The position numbers and the translations under genes are program-made. A DNA stretch of 53,022 nucleotides from the IMG/VR virus record IMGVR_UViG_3300020452_000997, positions 1-53,022 of that record, one strand, 5' to 3'. The notes under the pieces are model-generated. The model saw only the letters and a list, made by a program, of their open reading frames with translations. It was not told the origin of the DNA and searched no databases. This stretch comes from a virus. Below, piece by piece: positions 7,513 to 15,250 of this stretch. Position 1 is the first letter of the stretch. The number at the start of each line of letters is the position of its first letter.

Positions 7513-7869
7513 TTAAGAGTCTTGAATTTTCTTGCAGCGTTTTAAGATTTCAGCTTTTAGCAATAAACTGTTTAATTCTTCGCCTTGATCCGCAGCCCAA
7601 GCAATTAACTCAGCTTTCGTCATTGCATCGAGATCGCCGTCTTCAGCAAGAGGCTCCTGAGTGGCATCGGTAGAGTCATAAGCCGTAGTACCCGCCTCGA
7701 CTAAAATTTCAGGCTGTCTTTCGATAGGCTTGCGAACTTCAGCTTTTTTTTCTTCAGACTCTTCTTTAAAGCCCATTTCAAGAAACTCCCTAGCTTGAAT
7801 CGTAAAGTAAGCCGCTCTGCGTTCTTTACCTTTTACGAACCATGTAGGCAGCCTGCTGAGATGAGCCAT
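7513..7869 (-). CDS. Hypothetical protein with SAP/HeH-like C-terminus, 118 aa
   Basis: The N-terminal half begins MAHLSRLPTWFVKGKERR and is followed by an acidic linker. The last 40 residues (LDAMTKAELIAWAADQGEEL, then LLKAEILKRC) resemble the short helix-extended-helix motifs of SAP/Rho-N type found near phage head-tail joining genes. A late-promoter-like site lies 21 bases upstream, behind a terminator. A head-completion or minor virion role is inferred from position beside the capsid genes. Confidence 0.65.
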   Translation of the reverse strand: MAHLSRLPTWFVKGKERRAAYFTIQAREFLEMGFKEESEEKKAEVRKPIERQPEILVEAGTTAYDSTDATQEPLAEDGDLDAMTKAELIAWAADQGEELNSLLLKAEILKRCKKIQDS

Positions 7870-7890
7870 CTTCTAGTGAATCAATTCTTC

Positions 7891-7903
7891 GTTAGTCTTC
7901 CAA
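7891..7903 (-). promoter_or_regulatory. Late-promoter-like element (TTGGAAGACTAAC)
   Basis: Read leftward: TTGGAAGACTAAC, 21 bases before the 118-aa gene and directly after a terminator. Confidence 0.55.
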
Positions 7904-7908
7904 GGTAT

Positions 7909-7929
7909 AAAAAAAGGGCCTAAGCCCTT
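7909..7929 (-). terminator. Rho-independent terminator
   Basis: On the - strand AAGGGC-TTAG-GCCCTT is followed by a run of T. It lies 31 bases after the stop of the 117-aa gene. Confidence 0.8.
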
Positions 7930-7959
7930 ATGCATTTTTATTTTCCGAAGCCTATGAAA

Positions 7960-8313
7960 TTAACGACGAGGGCCGTCAACTAGCTCATAGAATACGCCGG
8001 AAACAGTAGCGGTGCCGCCAAGGACGTACTGAACATTGTTGTCAGCGTCACAGAGAGCTCCACGGATGTGAGCGATTCCGACACCGTTTCGATCAAGGTC
8101 GGCAAGGTTGAAAACAACGTCTTGACCGCCAAGGGTTACGGTAATCTTGTTAGTACCAGCGTCGTCGATGCTACCAGCGTTTACTGCGATAACGCGGATT
8201 GTCTTAGCGTTAGCCAAGGTTGTATTTGCAGCAACAGCAGAGGCGGTAATTTCTGCTTCAGAGTCGAGGTTAAAACCTTCGCGAGGAAATACACCAGTTG
8301 AACGTGCAGCCAT
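7960..8313 (-). CDS. Probable head decoration/minor capsid protein, 117 aa
   Basis: ATG 8313 with AGGAG seven bases upstream is preferred over the longer frame. The protein is small, neutral and beta-rich (ITVTLGGQDVVFNL, YVLGGTATVSGVFYELVDG). It sits immediately downstream of the major capsid gene and has its own promoter-like site and terminator. Position and expression signals suggest an abundant capsid-associated protein. No family was recognised. Confidence 0.6.
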   Translation of the reverse strand: MAARSTGVFPREGFNLDSEAEITASAVAANTTLANAKTIRVIAVNAGSIDDAGTNKITVTLGGQDVVFNLADLDRNGVGIAHIRGALCDADNNVQYVLGGTATVSGVFYELVDGPRR

Positions 8314-8374
8314 AGTTAAACTCCTAAATTGTAGAGAGGTAGGAAAATGCGACCTTACCAGAGCGAGGTCGTTA

Positions 8375-8390
8375 CATACTATGCTACCAA
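8375..8390 (-). promoter_or_regulatory. Late-promoter-like element (TTGGTAGCATAGTATG)
   Basis: Read leftward: TTGGTAGCATAGTATG, 61 bases before the 117-aa gene, in the leader after the capsid-gene terminator. It is a variant of the family with ATAG in place of CTAG. Confidence 0.4.
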
Positions 8391-8419
8391 AGAACATGAG
8401 CGATACGCCCTTACAAGAA

Positions 8420-8439
8420 AAGGGGCTCGACGGCCCCTT
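8420..8439 (-). terminator. Terminator after major capsid gene
   Basis: Stem AAGGGGC / GCCCCTT (8433-8439 with 8420-8426) is followed leftward by TTCTT. It lies 27 bases after the capsid stop. Confidence 0.75.
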
Positions 8440-8465
8440 GTCTTTATTCAGTTGTCTAGGGTAGC

Positions 8466-9350
8466 TTAGAGAGTTGCGTTGATACCGCTCAAGCGAGAAG
8501 CTGCGCGTCCGTTAACCAGAGCCAAGCCGCAATACCATTCAACGCGGGTGATCATCTGTGGCTGTGTGAAGGACTCACCAAGCTCACGGACAGAAACACC
8601 ACCGTTCTGAATGCCTGTCAAGTGATCATTGCCAAAAGAAACGACATACACATCTTGAGCAGCAGGATTGCTGTCAAGAATAGCAACGTTCAGATTGTCG
8701 CGATCAAGCTCAAGGACGCGGACACCACCATAAGAAAGCTGCTGGTATCCAAACTCGTTGCGTGAGATCTCGATCTGACCGTTAGCACGAGCAAGCCTGC
8801 TAAGCTGACGACGTGCAGACTTCGACATTACGAGATACTTGTCACCGCCACTTGCGTCGCATGCATCGATAGCTTCGTCAAGCTTGCCAAGGTCAAGAGC
8901 GCCACCGCCGTTAGCGAAGAACTGGGAAGAGCCTGTAGCAATACGAGCAGCAAGGCCGTCGAACTCAGAAGGGGACTGGTTAGAGTCGCCATTGATGAAC
9001 TGTGATTCCCAGGCGAGTCGCATTGCACGAACACGGGACTGGATCTGATAAGCTTTAGCTGAAGCTCCTTCCATCTCGATGATGGCACGGTCAACCTTGA
9101 TGTCGCCGCCAAAAAGCTTCAAAGATTCAGACTGCTGACTTACTTCGCCATAGCTTTCAGCAAGAGTTCCGTTGTAATTGCGGAATCCTACATCAGGAAG
9201 ACTCTCTTCGCGCTTCCAGAAAAGGCCATTGCCTTCGATTTCGCGGAAAGGGAGGGCTGAAAGCAAAGGACCAGCTGCCAGCTCAGATACTACCGCCAGC
9301 TCCTGAGGAGTAGTAGCGTGTTTTTGGGCTTCTAATAGAGTAAGAGCCAT
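8466..9350 (-). CDS. Major capsid protein, HK97 fold, 294 aa
   Basis: The sequence resembles the siphophage major capsid family that carries LPFREIEGNGLFWKREESLP near residue 33, then GGDIKVDRAIIEM, FINGDSNQSPSEFDGLAARI near residue 120, and a C-terminus with RVEWYCGLALVNGRAASRLS. This is an HK97-like shell protein of typical length with no separate delta domain. The scaffold gene lies upstream, a long structured leader precedes the start, and a strong terminator follows, all fitting very high late expression. The overall call is firm, the subfamily is not. Confidence 0.9.
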   Translation of the reverse strand: MALTLLEAQKHATTPQELAVVSELAAGPLLSALPFREIEGNGLFWKREESLPDVGFRNYNGTLAESYGEVSQQSESLKLFGGDIKVDRAIIEMEGASAKAYQIQSRVRAMRLAWESQFINGDSNQSPSEFDGLAARIATGSSQFFANGGGALDLGKLDEAIDACDASGGDKYLVMSKSARRQLSRLARANGQIEISRNEFGYQQLSYGGVRVLELDRDNLNVAILDSNPAAQDVYVVSFGNDHLTGIQNGGVSVRELGESFTQPQMITRVEWYCGLALVNGRAASRLSGINATL

Positions 9351-9386
9351 AATAAATACCTAAAACGAATAATGAATGATTTGGGT

Positions 9387-9489
9387 GTTTAGGTTTTCAA
9401 CGATCATCACGATCGTTTCAACAAATGCACCCTTTCAGTCTTCTTCGTCACGAAGTTGCCCTACAGGGTTGCCTTAACTATTATTCCAA
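9387..9489 (-). promoter_or_regulatory. Capsid-gene leader: two promoter-like sites and three hairpins
   Basis: Leftward, TTGGAATAATAG (9478-9489) and TTGAAAACCTAAAC (9387-9400) fit the late-promoter family. Between them are three short stem-loops: CCCT-ACA-GGG, CTTCG-TGA-CGAAG and AACGATC-GTGAT-GATCGTT (9399-9417). The 255-base gap to the scaffold gene holds no gene that I can support. Confidence 0.5.
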
Positions 9490-9605
9490 AGGGGTTTATA
9501 CTACAACAATGAGCTTTATAAAAGCTGATCTGTAGTTACGACAAGCAGCCCTATCAGTAAAACACATAAAAAAACTGCTAAAACAACGTAAATCAAAACT
9601 CAGCC

Positions 9606-10334
9606 TTAGGGATTTGCCGGAAAAGCATTTAAGAATTTTTCTTCACGAGTCATAGAAGAGAAGTCTTCTATTACCATCCCGTTGGCGTCTGTTCCGCCGT
9701 ATCCAATACCGGCGCCTCCAGTCTTGGTTCCTTTAAAGAAAGTTCCATAGATTGGATGAGTTTTATAGGCTCCAATATAATCTTGAGCTGTAATGCGCTT
9801 GCCAGATTCCTTGTCAAGAACAGGATCTCCACCGGAATCAAGGACCGTCAAAGATCCGTCAGGCTCTAGGCGAAAATTCCCACCAACCTGTTGAGCTATC
9901 ATGTCAAAGAAACTTACTCCATCAGCGCTATCCGTTCTTCCTCCGGCCTCGTTAAAAACTTTTTCTAAGGCATATTTCTTTTGATATTCCTGAAGAGCTG
10001 TTTTAGATGCCGCCGCCTCTTTAGCAGATGCCTCCGCCTGCTGGCTGTATTTAAGCTCAATAGCATCGCGAGACTCAGAAAACTGTTGCTGAAGTTGAGA
10101 GGCTTTTGCCAACTCTGCTTGCATTGAGCTCCACTCATCTGGATTTACGTCAGCAAAGCGCTCTAGCTGAGCCGCTTGTTCTTTTACTTGTTTTTCATAC
10201 TGCTTTCGTGATTCGCGTTCAGCTTTAAGAGCTTTAAGAAGATTCTCGGCATCAGCGCGAGGCATCATGTTTTCCGATCCTGATGCTTGAGGAGTGTTGA
10301 CTTCTGTCTCAGGAGTCATGTTCTCGTCAGCCAT
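9606..10334 (-). CDS. Head scaffolding protein, 242 aa
   Basis: An acidic, Gln/Ala-rich coiled coil spans about residues 25-120 (ENLLKALKAERESRKQYEKQ and onward). A compact C-terminal region follows (GKRITAQDYIGAYKTHPIYG, then GTKTGGAGIGYGG). Composition, length and position just upstream of the major capsid gene are those of a siphophage scaffold, which guides capsid assembly and leaves before DNA packaging. A promoter-like site and a strong hairpin lie in its leader. Confidence 0.75.
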   Translation of the reverse strand: MADENMTPETEVNTPQASGSENMMPRADAENLLKALKAERESRKQYEKQVKEQAAQLERFADVNPDEWSSMQAELAKASQLQQQFSESRDAIELKYSQQAEASAKEAAASKTALQEYQKKYALEKVFNEAGGRTDSADGVSFFDMIAQQVGGNFRLEPDGSLTVLDSGGDPVLDKESGKRITAQDYIGAYKTHPIYGTFFKGTKTGGAGIGYGGTDANGMVIEDFSSMTREEKFLNAFPANP

Positions 10335-10342
10335 ATAGAAAG

Positions 10343-10385
10343 CCAGGCGTCACGCCTGGTTGAGTAGTTCGACGTAGTATGCCAA
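10343..10385 (-). promoter_or_regulatory. Scaffold-gene promoter-like site and leader hairpin
   Basis: Leftward, TTGGCATACTACGTC (10371-10385) matches the late-promoter family. It is followed by a perfect hairpin CCAGGCG-TGA-CGCCTGG (10343-10359) ending 8 bases before the ATG. The hairpin could be a 5' stabiliser or an attenuator. Confidence 0.55.
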
Positions 10386-10421
10386 TCAGTCGCTCAAGTT
10401 GCTAAAAAATAGTACAAATGC

Positions 10422-11045
10422 CTAGCTGCCAACCAGCTGATCAACTTGTGCTCGCCTGCTGATCCCTGCTTCCCTTAGGGTGGGCCCGTACCCGACGATC
10501 TGTATCAATCCTCCACCTTTGTAAGTACATACGTTTGGCGATGTATTGTTTTTATAAGTGTAAATTCCTGAAAAAGGGAAGCGACCCCCACCCCTTGGAG
10601 GAACAGTACCATCTGATCTTATTAGGGATTCGTATATAAAGCCGCTTTCAAAACAGCCAAGCGCAGGGATGCAGAAGCGAGCAATATTGCAAAAGGCCCA
10701 AGGACCAGCAGTACCACCTTGTACCACAGAATATCCTAACCCAGCATCGTTTATGCCATTTACTATTCCATTCCAGATATAAGCTACGCTGTAAACATCT
10801 CTTATAGGGAAGATTTCACATGGAAGACCGCAGCACTGGACGGCACATGATAGTTGGTATTGAAAAACAACTGCTGTGCTGTAATATACTATATCGCAAT
10901 CGCAGTAGTCTGGCCTAAACGCATACCCGGCAGGGCAATAATCAGCAGGGTTGGATGGCAGACTTTGCCCCTCGTATTCGCCCCAAGCGCATTTTGGCTT
11001 AGGCTTGCACTCGTTTTGGTTACTAGGATTTGGAGCAATGGGCAT
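10422..11045 (-). CDS. Cysteine-rich hypothetical protein, 207 aa
   Basis: About 17 cysteines in 207 residues cluster in the first 85 (CKPKPKCAWGEYEG, YCPAGYAFRPDYCDCDIVYY, SCAVQCCGLPCEIF). The rest is Gly/aromatic-rich. There is no signal peptide. The gene overlaps nothing but lies directly after the zinc-ribbon gene (TAAATG junction) and before the scaffold. Its style resembles the cysteine-rich 525-aa protein at 15249-16826. It may be a disulfide- or metal-stabilised virion protein. Confidence 0.65.
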   Translation of the reverse strand: MPIAPNPSNQNECKPKPKCAWGEYEGQSLPSNPADYCPAGYAFRPDYCDCDIVYYSTAVVFQYQLSCAVQCCGLPCEIFPIRDVYSVAYIWNGIVNGINDAGLGYSVVQGGTAGPWAFCNIARFCIPALGCFESGFIYESLIRSDGTVPPRGGGRFPFSGIYTYKNNTSPNVCTYKGGGLIQIVGYGPTLREAGISRRAQVDQLVGS

Positions 11046-11411
11046 TTATTTTTTCCACTTTTTCTGAGGACAAAGCATGTCGGGATCACCGCCGACCCAC
11101 GTTTTTGCTTCCATAAAGCAACCGCAATCATTGCATCTCTTCGATTCTGGATTAAAAGAATCGCAAGCCTTGCACACAGAGTATCGCTCCTCTCGGATTT
11201 TAACAGAGACCTTGCCATTTTTAATGGCTTGCATGCCAGTACGAACTAAGCCTTTGGCCATCTTCCCTATGCCGGGAGAAGTCTTGGAATACTTGAGGTT
11301 GACATTACTCGTAAACATATTATTCAGCTCTTCATTCCTCTCTTTAGGCCACGCAGAAACAGGGCCTATAGGATAAACTCCTGCCGACTTAAGCTCATCC
11401 TTTAGAATCAT
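11046..11411 (-). CDS. Zinc-ribbon protein, 121 aa
   Basis: The C-terminal 45 residues hold a four-cysteine ribbon (RYSVCKACDSFNPESKRCNDCGCFM) followed by MLCPQKKWKK. I have seen this pattern in a small phage-associated zinc-ribbon family. The N-terminal half is basic and helical. It could bind nucleic acid or act in head assembly. A late-promoter-like site lies 15 bases before the ATG. Confidence 0.65.
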   Translation of the reverse strand: MILKDELKSAGVYPIGPVSAWPKERNEELNNMFTSNVNLKYSKTSPGIGKMAKGLVRTGMQAIKNGKVSVKIREERYSVCKACDSFNPESKRCNDCGCFMEAKTWVGGDPDMLCPQKKWKK

Positions 11412-11426
11412 ATTTAAGGCAAGACT

Positions 11427-11441
11427 GGGCTAGGGTACCTA
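11427..11441 (-). promoter_or_regulatory. Late-promoter-like element (TAGGTACCCTAGCCC)
   Basis: Read leftward: TAGGTACCCTAGCCC, 15 bases before the zinc-ribbon gene and directly after the stop of the 753-aa fibre gene. Confidence 0.55.
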
Positions 11442-13703
11442 TCAAGACTTAAGCACATAACTAGAAGATCCAGTGTTGTAATACAAAGATCCAGAGGCAA
11501 CTCCGCCTGTACCAGCAGCTGCATCGTCGGCATATTCTGCAATGCCAAGAGCAACCCTGGGGCTTGACCATGACAATACTCCGCTACCATTAGTTACCAG
11601 TACATAATCTGAAGAGCCGTCCACTAAAGGCAGTGTGTAAGTCTGATCGACGCTGTATGATGAAGGAAGTTTAAAGCCTAGATAGTTACCTGTAGGGGTA
11701 GGTAATCGTGAGCTGCCGGTTTCAAATCGCACTTCAGGAGTATTGTCAGTGGCCGAAACGTCACCCTCTAGTCGCAAGGTGACCCCATTATCAGTCCTTA
11801 CTCCGGCTCCTTTCGTAGGATGCACATTAAAAGCAGTGGTGCCCAAGGTACTACTTGCGAAAACCCCAGCTCCAAACGCAGCGTTAACGTAAAACTTCCA
11901 TGTATCTCCCGATGGGACGTCCGCACTAGAGAAAGGAATTTGATCTAAGCCAGTAATTTCAAGAGATCCCGAAGAATAACTTGTACCCTCAAGTACGCTA
12001 TAAGCAAGACTTCCACTAGCTGGAGGATAATAGCTTGGCCATCCAGGTGTCCATTTGCTCCCATTGTATACTAGCCCCATAAGTGGGACAAGATCTATTT
12101 GGGTTGCGTCGACAGCTGCATCATAATCCGCTTCTACGATTGTTGAAGTAGTCATCGAAGTAATCGGAGTGTCTGTCTGGCAAACCCTTAAGTCGTCATA
12201 ATATTTGTTGTGACTCGTGCCTGCGCTTGATGAGGCCCAAGCAAACTCCAAAACCTCAGACTCTACTGAATAGGCAGCTAATGCTTGAGGCCACGTCTCA
12301 TTATTCACAGCAATACTACCATCAACCCAAACAGATACCGAGGCTGGAGCTCTAGTTAATCCACTCGATGACCCAAAGTCAACTTGCACTGCAAAATGAT
12401 GCCACTGGTTTGCTGCTATGGTAGGGAGAGTTCCGACTTCACTAAAAGCACTGTTACTGTATAGACCAAAGCCAGTATCTCTAGTATAAATGGCGTAACC
12501 AGTACCGCTGCCGAGCGCTTGCAACGTGCCACCTAGGGCAACTCTATAGGTTGAATTAAGAGTATTGGTGTTATAGAGCCAAAAAGACCAACAGTCATAG
12601 CGTTTCGTAGTGGACTGAAGAACTGTTCCAAAATCTAGGGACCCATAACTATCGGTTCCTTTAAATGAAGTTGTACCGGTTTTAGCTTGCTCTGTGCTTG
12701 GGGCACCCGCTTGGGTCACATACGGGTAAGGTCCCTCGAAATCAACAGAAAAAGCCGGTGAAGGATTTGTTGTGTTGACGTCGTTTAAAGCGCTTAGAGT
12801 GGCAGCGCCTTCAGGAGGCTTAGGGATAACAGGTGCGGATACGATATGATAGCCGTCAGTCAGTGCTACGGGACTTCCAGTATTATTGAGGGCTAAGATG
12901 TTAAAGGAATTGATCCCTGTTCCAAGAAACGAAGACACTCTTCTAACAACGCCCGACTCGTAACCACTTCCGTCTGTAGCCGGATTAAGCCAGGCGACAT
13001 CAGCCCCTGAGAGGGGAGTCATCCGTACACCACTGGTCGTATTGAAAGCGTATACGGATGTGGCTACTGAAATAGTAAAGCCGCCTGCAGGCGCCGCAGG
13101 CCCTGTGAAGTCGTAGCCCCCGACAGGCAACGAGCCTGTAGAGGTTGTGTCAACAATCGTGACGGCGCCGAGAGTCGCATTACTGAAAGAGGCGATCTGA
13201 ACGAACCAGTCATCCCCAGCGGATGAAGTAGTAAGCGATAAGCTCACGCTTCCAGCGCTTATATCAGAGGCATCGAGCTCCTTATGCAAAACAAAACTCA
13301 GGAGATCGGCAACGGTGCTGCTTGAGCTAGTGTATCCCTGGCTACTGGCTAGCGTCCATCCAGAGGGGACTGCGATTGGCACTACGGAGTTTGGATCTCC
13401 CCCAGCCCTGACTGACCCTGATATCACAGCGAGGTCACCAACCGCTGCGTTAGAGGGGATGCTGACCGGGAAGCTCGATAAATTGAAGCCCCCTACCGCA
13501 TCAGAGGACGCGCCAGTAAGTCCAGTACCAGCATCACCGCCACCGCCAGAAATTGTTACGATACTTCCGTCCGTATGCTTCGTAAACAGCTTCCCGTCTG
13601 CAGTATTAACCGCTAGCTCAGCAACCTCCAGGTCTGCCGCCAACGGCTCCTCGGAAGCGGTCCCAGATGCTTTGGCGACAATACGTGCGTTCAGTTCAGC
13701 CAT
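11442..13703 (-). CDS. Large tail fibre/adhesin with LamG-like domain, 753 aa
   Basis: The N-terminal fibre module (MAELNARIVAKASGTASEEP, then VAELAVNTADGKLFTKHTDG) is followed by a Ser/Thr-rich beta region. Residues about 310-520 read as a concanavalin-like (LamG) lectin domain (YGSLDFGTVL, NQWHHFAVQVDF, VSVWVDGSIAV, NKYYDDLRVC). The C-terminal third contains a typical fibre end (TGNYLGFKLPSSYSVDQTYT and VLVTNGSGVLSW). The protein probably binds cell-surface glycans. A late-promoter-like site lies 17 bases upstream. Confidence 0.75.
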   Translation of the reverse strand: MAELNARIVAKASGTASEEPLAADLEVAELAVNTADGKLFTKHTDGSIVTISGGGGDAGTGLTGASSDAVGGFNLSSFPVSIPSNAAVGDLAVISGSVRAGGDPNSVVPIAVPSGWTLASSQGYTSSSSTVADLLSFVLHKELDASDISAGSVSLSLTTSSAGDDWFVQIASFSNATLGAVTIVDTTSTGSLPVGGYDFTGPAAPAGGFTISVATSVYAFNTTSGVRMTPLSGADVAWLNPATDGSGYESGVVRRVSSFLGTGINSFNILALNNTGSPVALTDGYHIVSAPVIPKPPEGAATLSALNDVNTTNPSPAFSVDFEGPYPYVTQAGAPSTEQAKTGTTSFKGTDSYGSLDFGTVLQSTTKRYDCWSFWLYNTNTLNSTYRVALGGTLQALGSGTGYAIYTRDTGFGLYSNSAFSEVGTLPTIAANQWHHFAVQVDFGSSSGLTRAPASVSVWVDGSIAVNNETWPQALAAYSVESEVLEFAWASSSAGTSHNKYYDDLRVCQTDTPITSMTTSTIVEADYDAAVDATQIDLVPLMGLVYNGSKWTPGWPSYYPPASGSLAYSVLEGTSYSSGSLEITGLDQIPFSSADVPSGDTWKFYVNAAFGAGVFASSTLGTTAFNVHPTKGAGVRTDNGVTLRLEGDVSATDNTPEVRFETGSSRLPTPTGNYLGFKLPSSYSVDQTYTLPLVDGSSDYVLVTNGSGVLSWSSPRVALGIAEYADDAAAGTGGVASGSLYYNTGSSSYVLKS

Positions 13704-13720
13704 CTGGAAGATTCAGTCTT

Positions 13721-13734
13721 CGCTAGTATTCCTA
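13721..13734 (-). promoter_or_regulatory. Late-promoter-like element (TAGGAATACTAGCG)
   Basis: Read leftward: TAGGAATACTAGCG, 17 bases before the 753-aa gene. It overlaps the 3' end of the next fibre gene. Confidence 0.6.
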
Positions 13735-14898
13735 GACCCCGCTGCCAAAGGTTCCCCCAGAGACAGAAGTGATGGCTTGATTTCCGTAAGCTGTAATTGT
13801 TACCTGCGAATTAACGTTAGCACCCGCTTGGCTTCTAACCGCTGCGTAAATAGCCTCAGTAGCGGAAGTGTCATTGTTAAAATAAGAAGTGCCTGGAGTT
13901 GCTGTTAAAGTGGTTCCAGCAGTAATGTAAAATTCTGCTAAAACGCCAGAACCTGTAGAAGGATCAGTAGCATAGGTTCTGCTAGCGTCTGACGTTCTTT
14001 CCGCCGCAGAGCCGTAAAGAACAATCCAAGCATCCAAAGAGGATGTGATTTTTGCGATAATTCCAGAAGTTCCAATTCCGCTAAAAGTTGCTGCACCAGA
14101 AGAAGCGGTTTTGTTTTCTGTCAGCCGAGCAATAGTAGATCCTCCTCCACCTCCACCTCCACCAGTCGCATTAGCCCAAATAGGAAGTCCGCTAGACACA
14201 GTAAGAACTTGAGATTCGTTTCCGATTCCTAGTCTTGTCGTAGAACCTCCAGACCTTATTATAACATCTCCGTTAGTGGTCAGTGGGTCAGTAAAACCCC
14301 CAGAAGAGTTCAATGGTTGCCACTCCGAATCGGCATTAACCCATGTCAAAACTTGCCCGTCCGTGGGTGGATTTGTTGTTGTATCTACATCGGACAGGTC
14401 GCCAATAGACCCAACAGTGCTTGGAGTAGCCCATGTCAACACTCCACTGCCATTTGTCGTAAGAGCCTGGCCACTTGTTCCAGTGTCGTCAGGAAGTACA
14501 AGCGTATAAGTCGCAGCCGCACTGTGAGGCGGCGATTTAATCTTTACTCCATGGCTATTAGTTTCGCAATTTAGCTGTATAGCTGCGTCATTACCTGTGT
14601 TTCCTTTTATTTCAACAACGCCTGTAGTATTAGGAGCTAATTTTAAGTTTGCTGCACTAACGGTAACAATTTCAAAGCCATTTGTGTCTAGATTGCCGCC
14701 AAGTTGAGGGCTTGTATCACCAACTACAAGAACGTCAGTTACTGTTGCGGTTAAAACTCCACCTTCTATAATATAAAGTACATCAATATCCGTTGCGTAA
14801 CACAGCTCACCTTCTTGTAGGTCCGATATTCCAGCCGTTAGCGCAGTCAGTGTGCCACGAGCTACTCTTACGGGCACACGGTAAGAAGGGACTGGCAT
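13732..14898 (-). CDS. Tail fibre-like protein, 388 aa
   Basis: The N-terminal module (MPVPSYRVPVRVARGTLTAL, then LQEGELCYATDIDVLYI) is paralogous to the 92-aa protein at 3824-4102. The shaft contains the fibre signature YTLVLPDDTGTSGQALTTNG followed by SGVLTW, and LSDVDTTTNPPTDGQVLTW. A Gly-rich hinge near residue 245 leads to a beta-rich head. The C-terminus carries SGGTF. The likely role is a receptor-binding or side fibre. Confidence 0.75.
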   Translation of the reverse strand: MPVPSYRVPVRVARGTLTALTAGISDLQEGELCYATDIDVLYIIEGGVLTATVTDVLVVGDTSPQLGGNLDTNGFEIVTVSAANLKLAPNTTGVVEIKGNTGNDAAIQLNCETNSHGVKIKSPPHSAAATYTLVLPDDTGTSGQALTTNGSGVLTWATPSTVGSIGDLSDVDTTTNPPTDGQVLTWVNADSEWQPLNSSGGFTDPLTTNGDVIIRSGGSTTRLGIGNESQVLTVSSGLPIWANATGGGGGGGGSTIARLTENKTASSGAATFSGIGTSGIIAKITSSLDAWIVLYGSAAERTSDASRTYATDPSTGSGVLAEFYITAGTTLTATPGTSYFNNDTSATEAIYAAVRSQAGANVNSQVTITAYGNQAITSVSGGTFGSGV

Positions 14899-14914
14899 AA
14901 CACGATTCTGTCTG

Positions 14915-14928
14915 GACTAGAATGCCGA
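14915..14928 (-). promoter_or_regulatory. Late-promoter-like element (TCGGCATTCTAGTC)
   Basis: Read leftward: TCGGCATTCTAGTC, 16 bases before the 388-aa fibre gene. Confidence 0.55.
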
Positions 14929-14932
14929 ATAC

Positions 14933-15217
14933 TTAAGTGAACTCACCTCCATCAGGTACCTCTCCGTCAGAAGCTCCAGTAGTGAAGTCACCTCCACCCC
15001 AAAAAACCAAACCACCACTTCCTCCGCCGCTTCCGCTGATAGTAACGATACTACCGGCAGAATTCTTAGTAAATAGCGTAGCAGCCCCGGCAGTAAGACC
15101 TAGAACGAGTTCCCCTTGAGTAATCGCATCCGTGCCACCTGTCTCGATAGCGGCAATGATAGTCGCACTAGAATCCGTAGAGTTTTTAAGGACTATTCGA
15201 TCAGGAAAAACCGCCAC
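14933..15217 (-). CDS. Short fibre-module protein, 94 aa
   Basis: It consists of the fibre N-terminal module only (FPDRIVLKNSTDSSATI, then ITQGELVLGLTAGAATLFTK) plus a Gly/Ser hinge and the tag VPDGGEFT. The segment LFTKNSAGSIVTISGSGG closely parallels LFTKHTDGSIVTISGGGG of the 753-aa fibre, so they share ancestry. The start is GTG 15217, since there is no nearby ATG. It is possibly a truncated fibre or an adaptor. Confidence 0.65.
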   Translation of the reverse strand: MAVFPDRIVLKNSTDSSATIIAAIETGGTDAITQGELVLGLTAGAATLFTKNSAGSIVTISGSGGGSGGLVFWGGGDFTTGASDGEVPDGGEFT

Positions 15218-15238
15218 AGGAGGATGAAGCTAGACTAG

Positions 15239-15250
15239 GCTATGATTCCT
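15239..15250 (-). promoter_or_regulatory. Late-promoter-like element (TAGGAATCATAG)
   Basis: Read leftward: TAGGAATCATAG, 21 bases before the 94-aa gene. It is the ATAG variant, as in the capsid leader. Confidence 0.4.
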
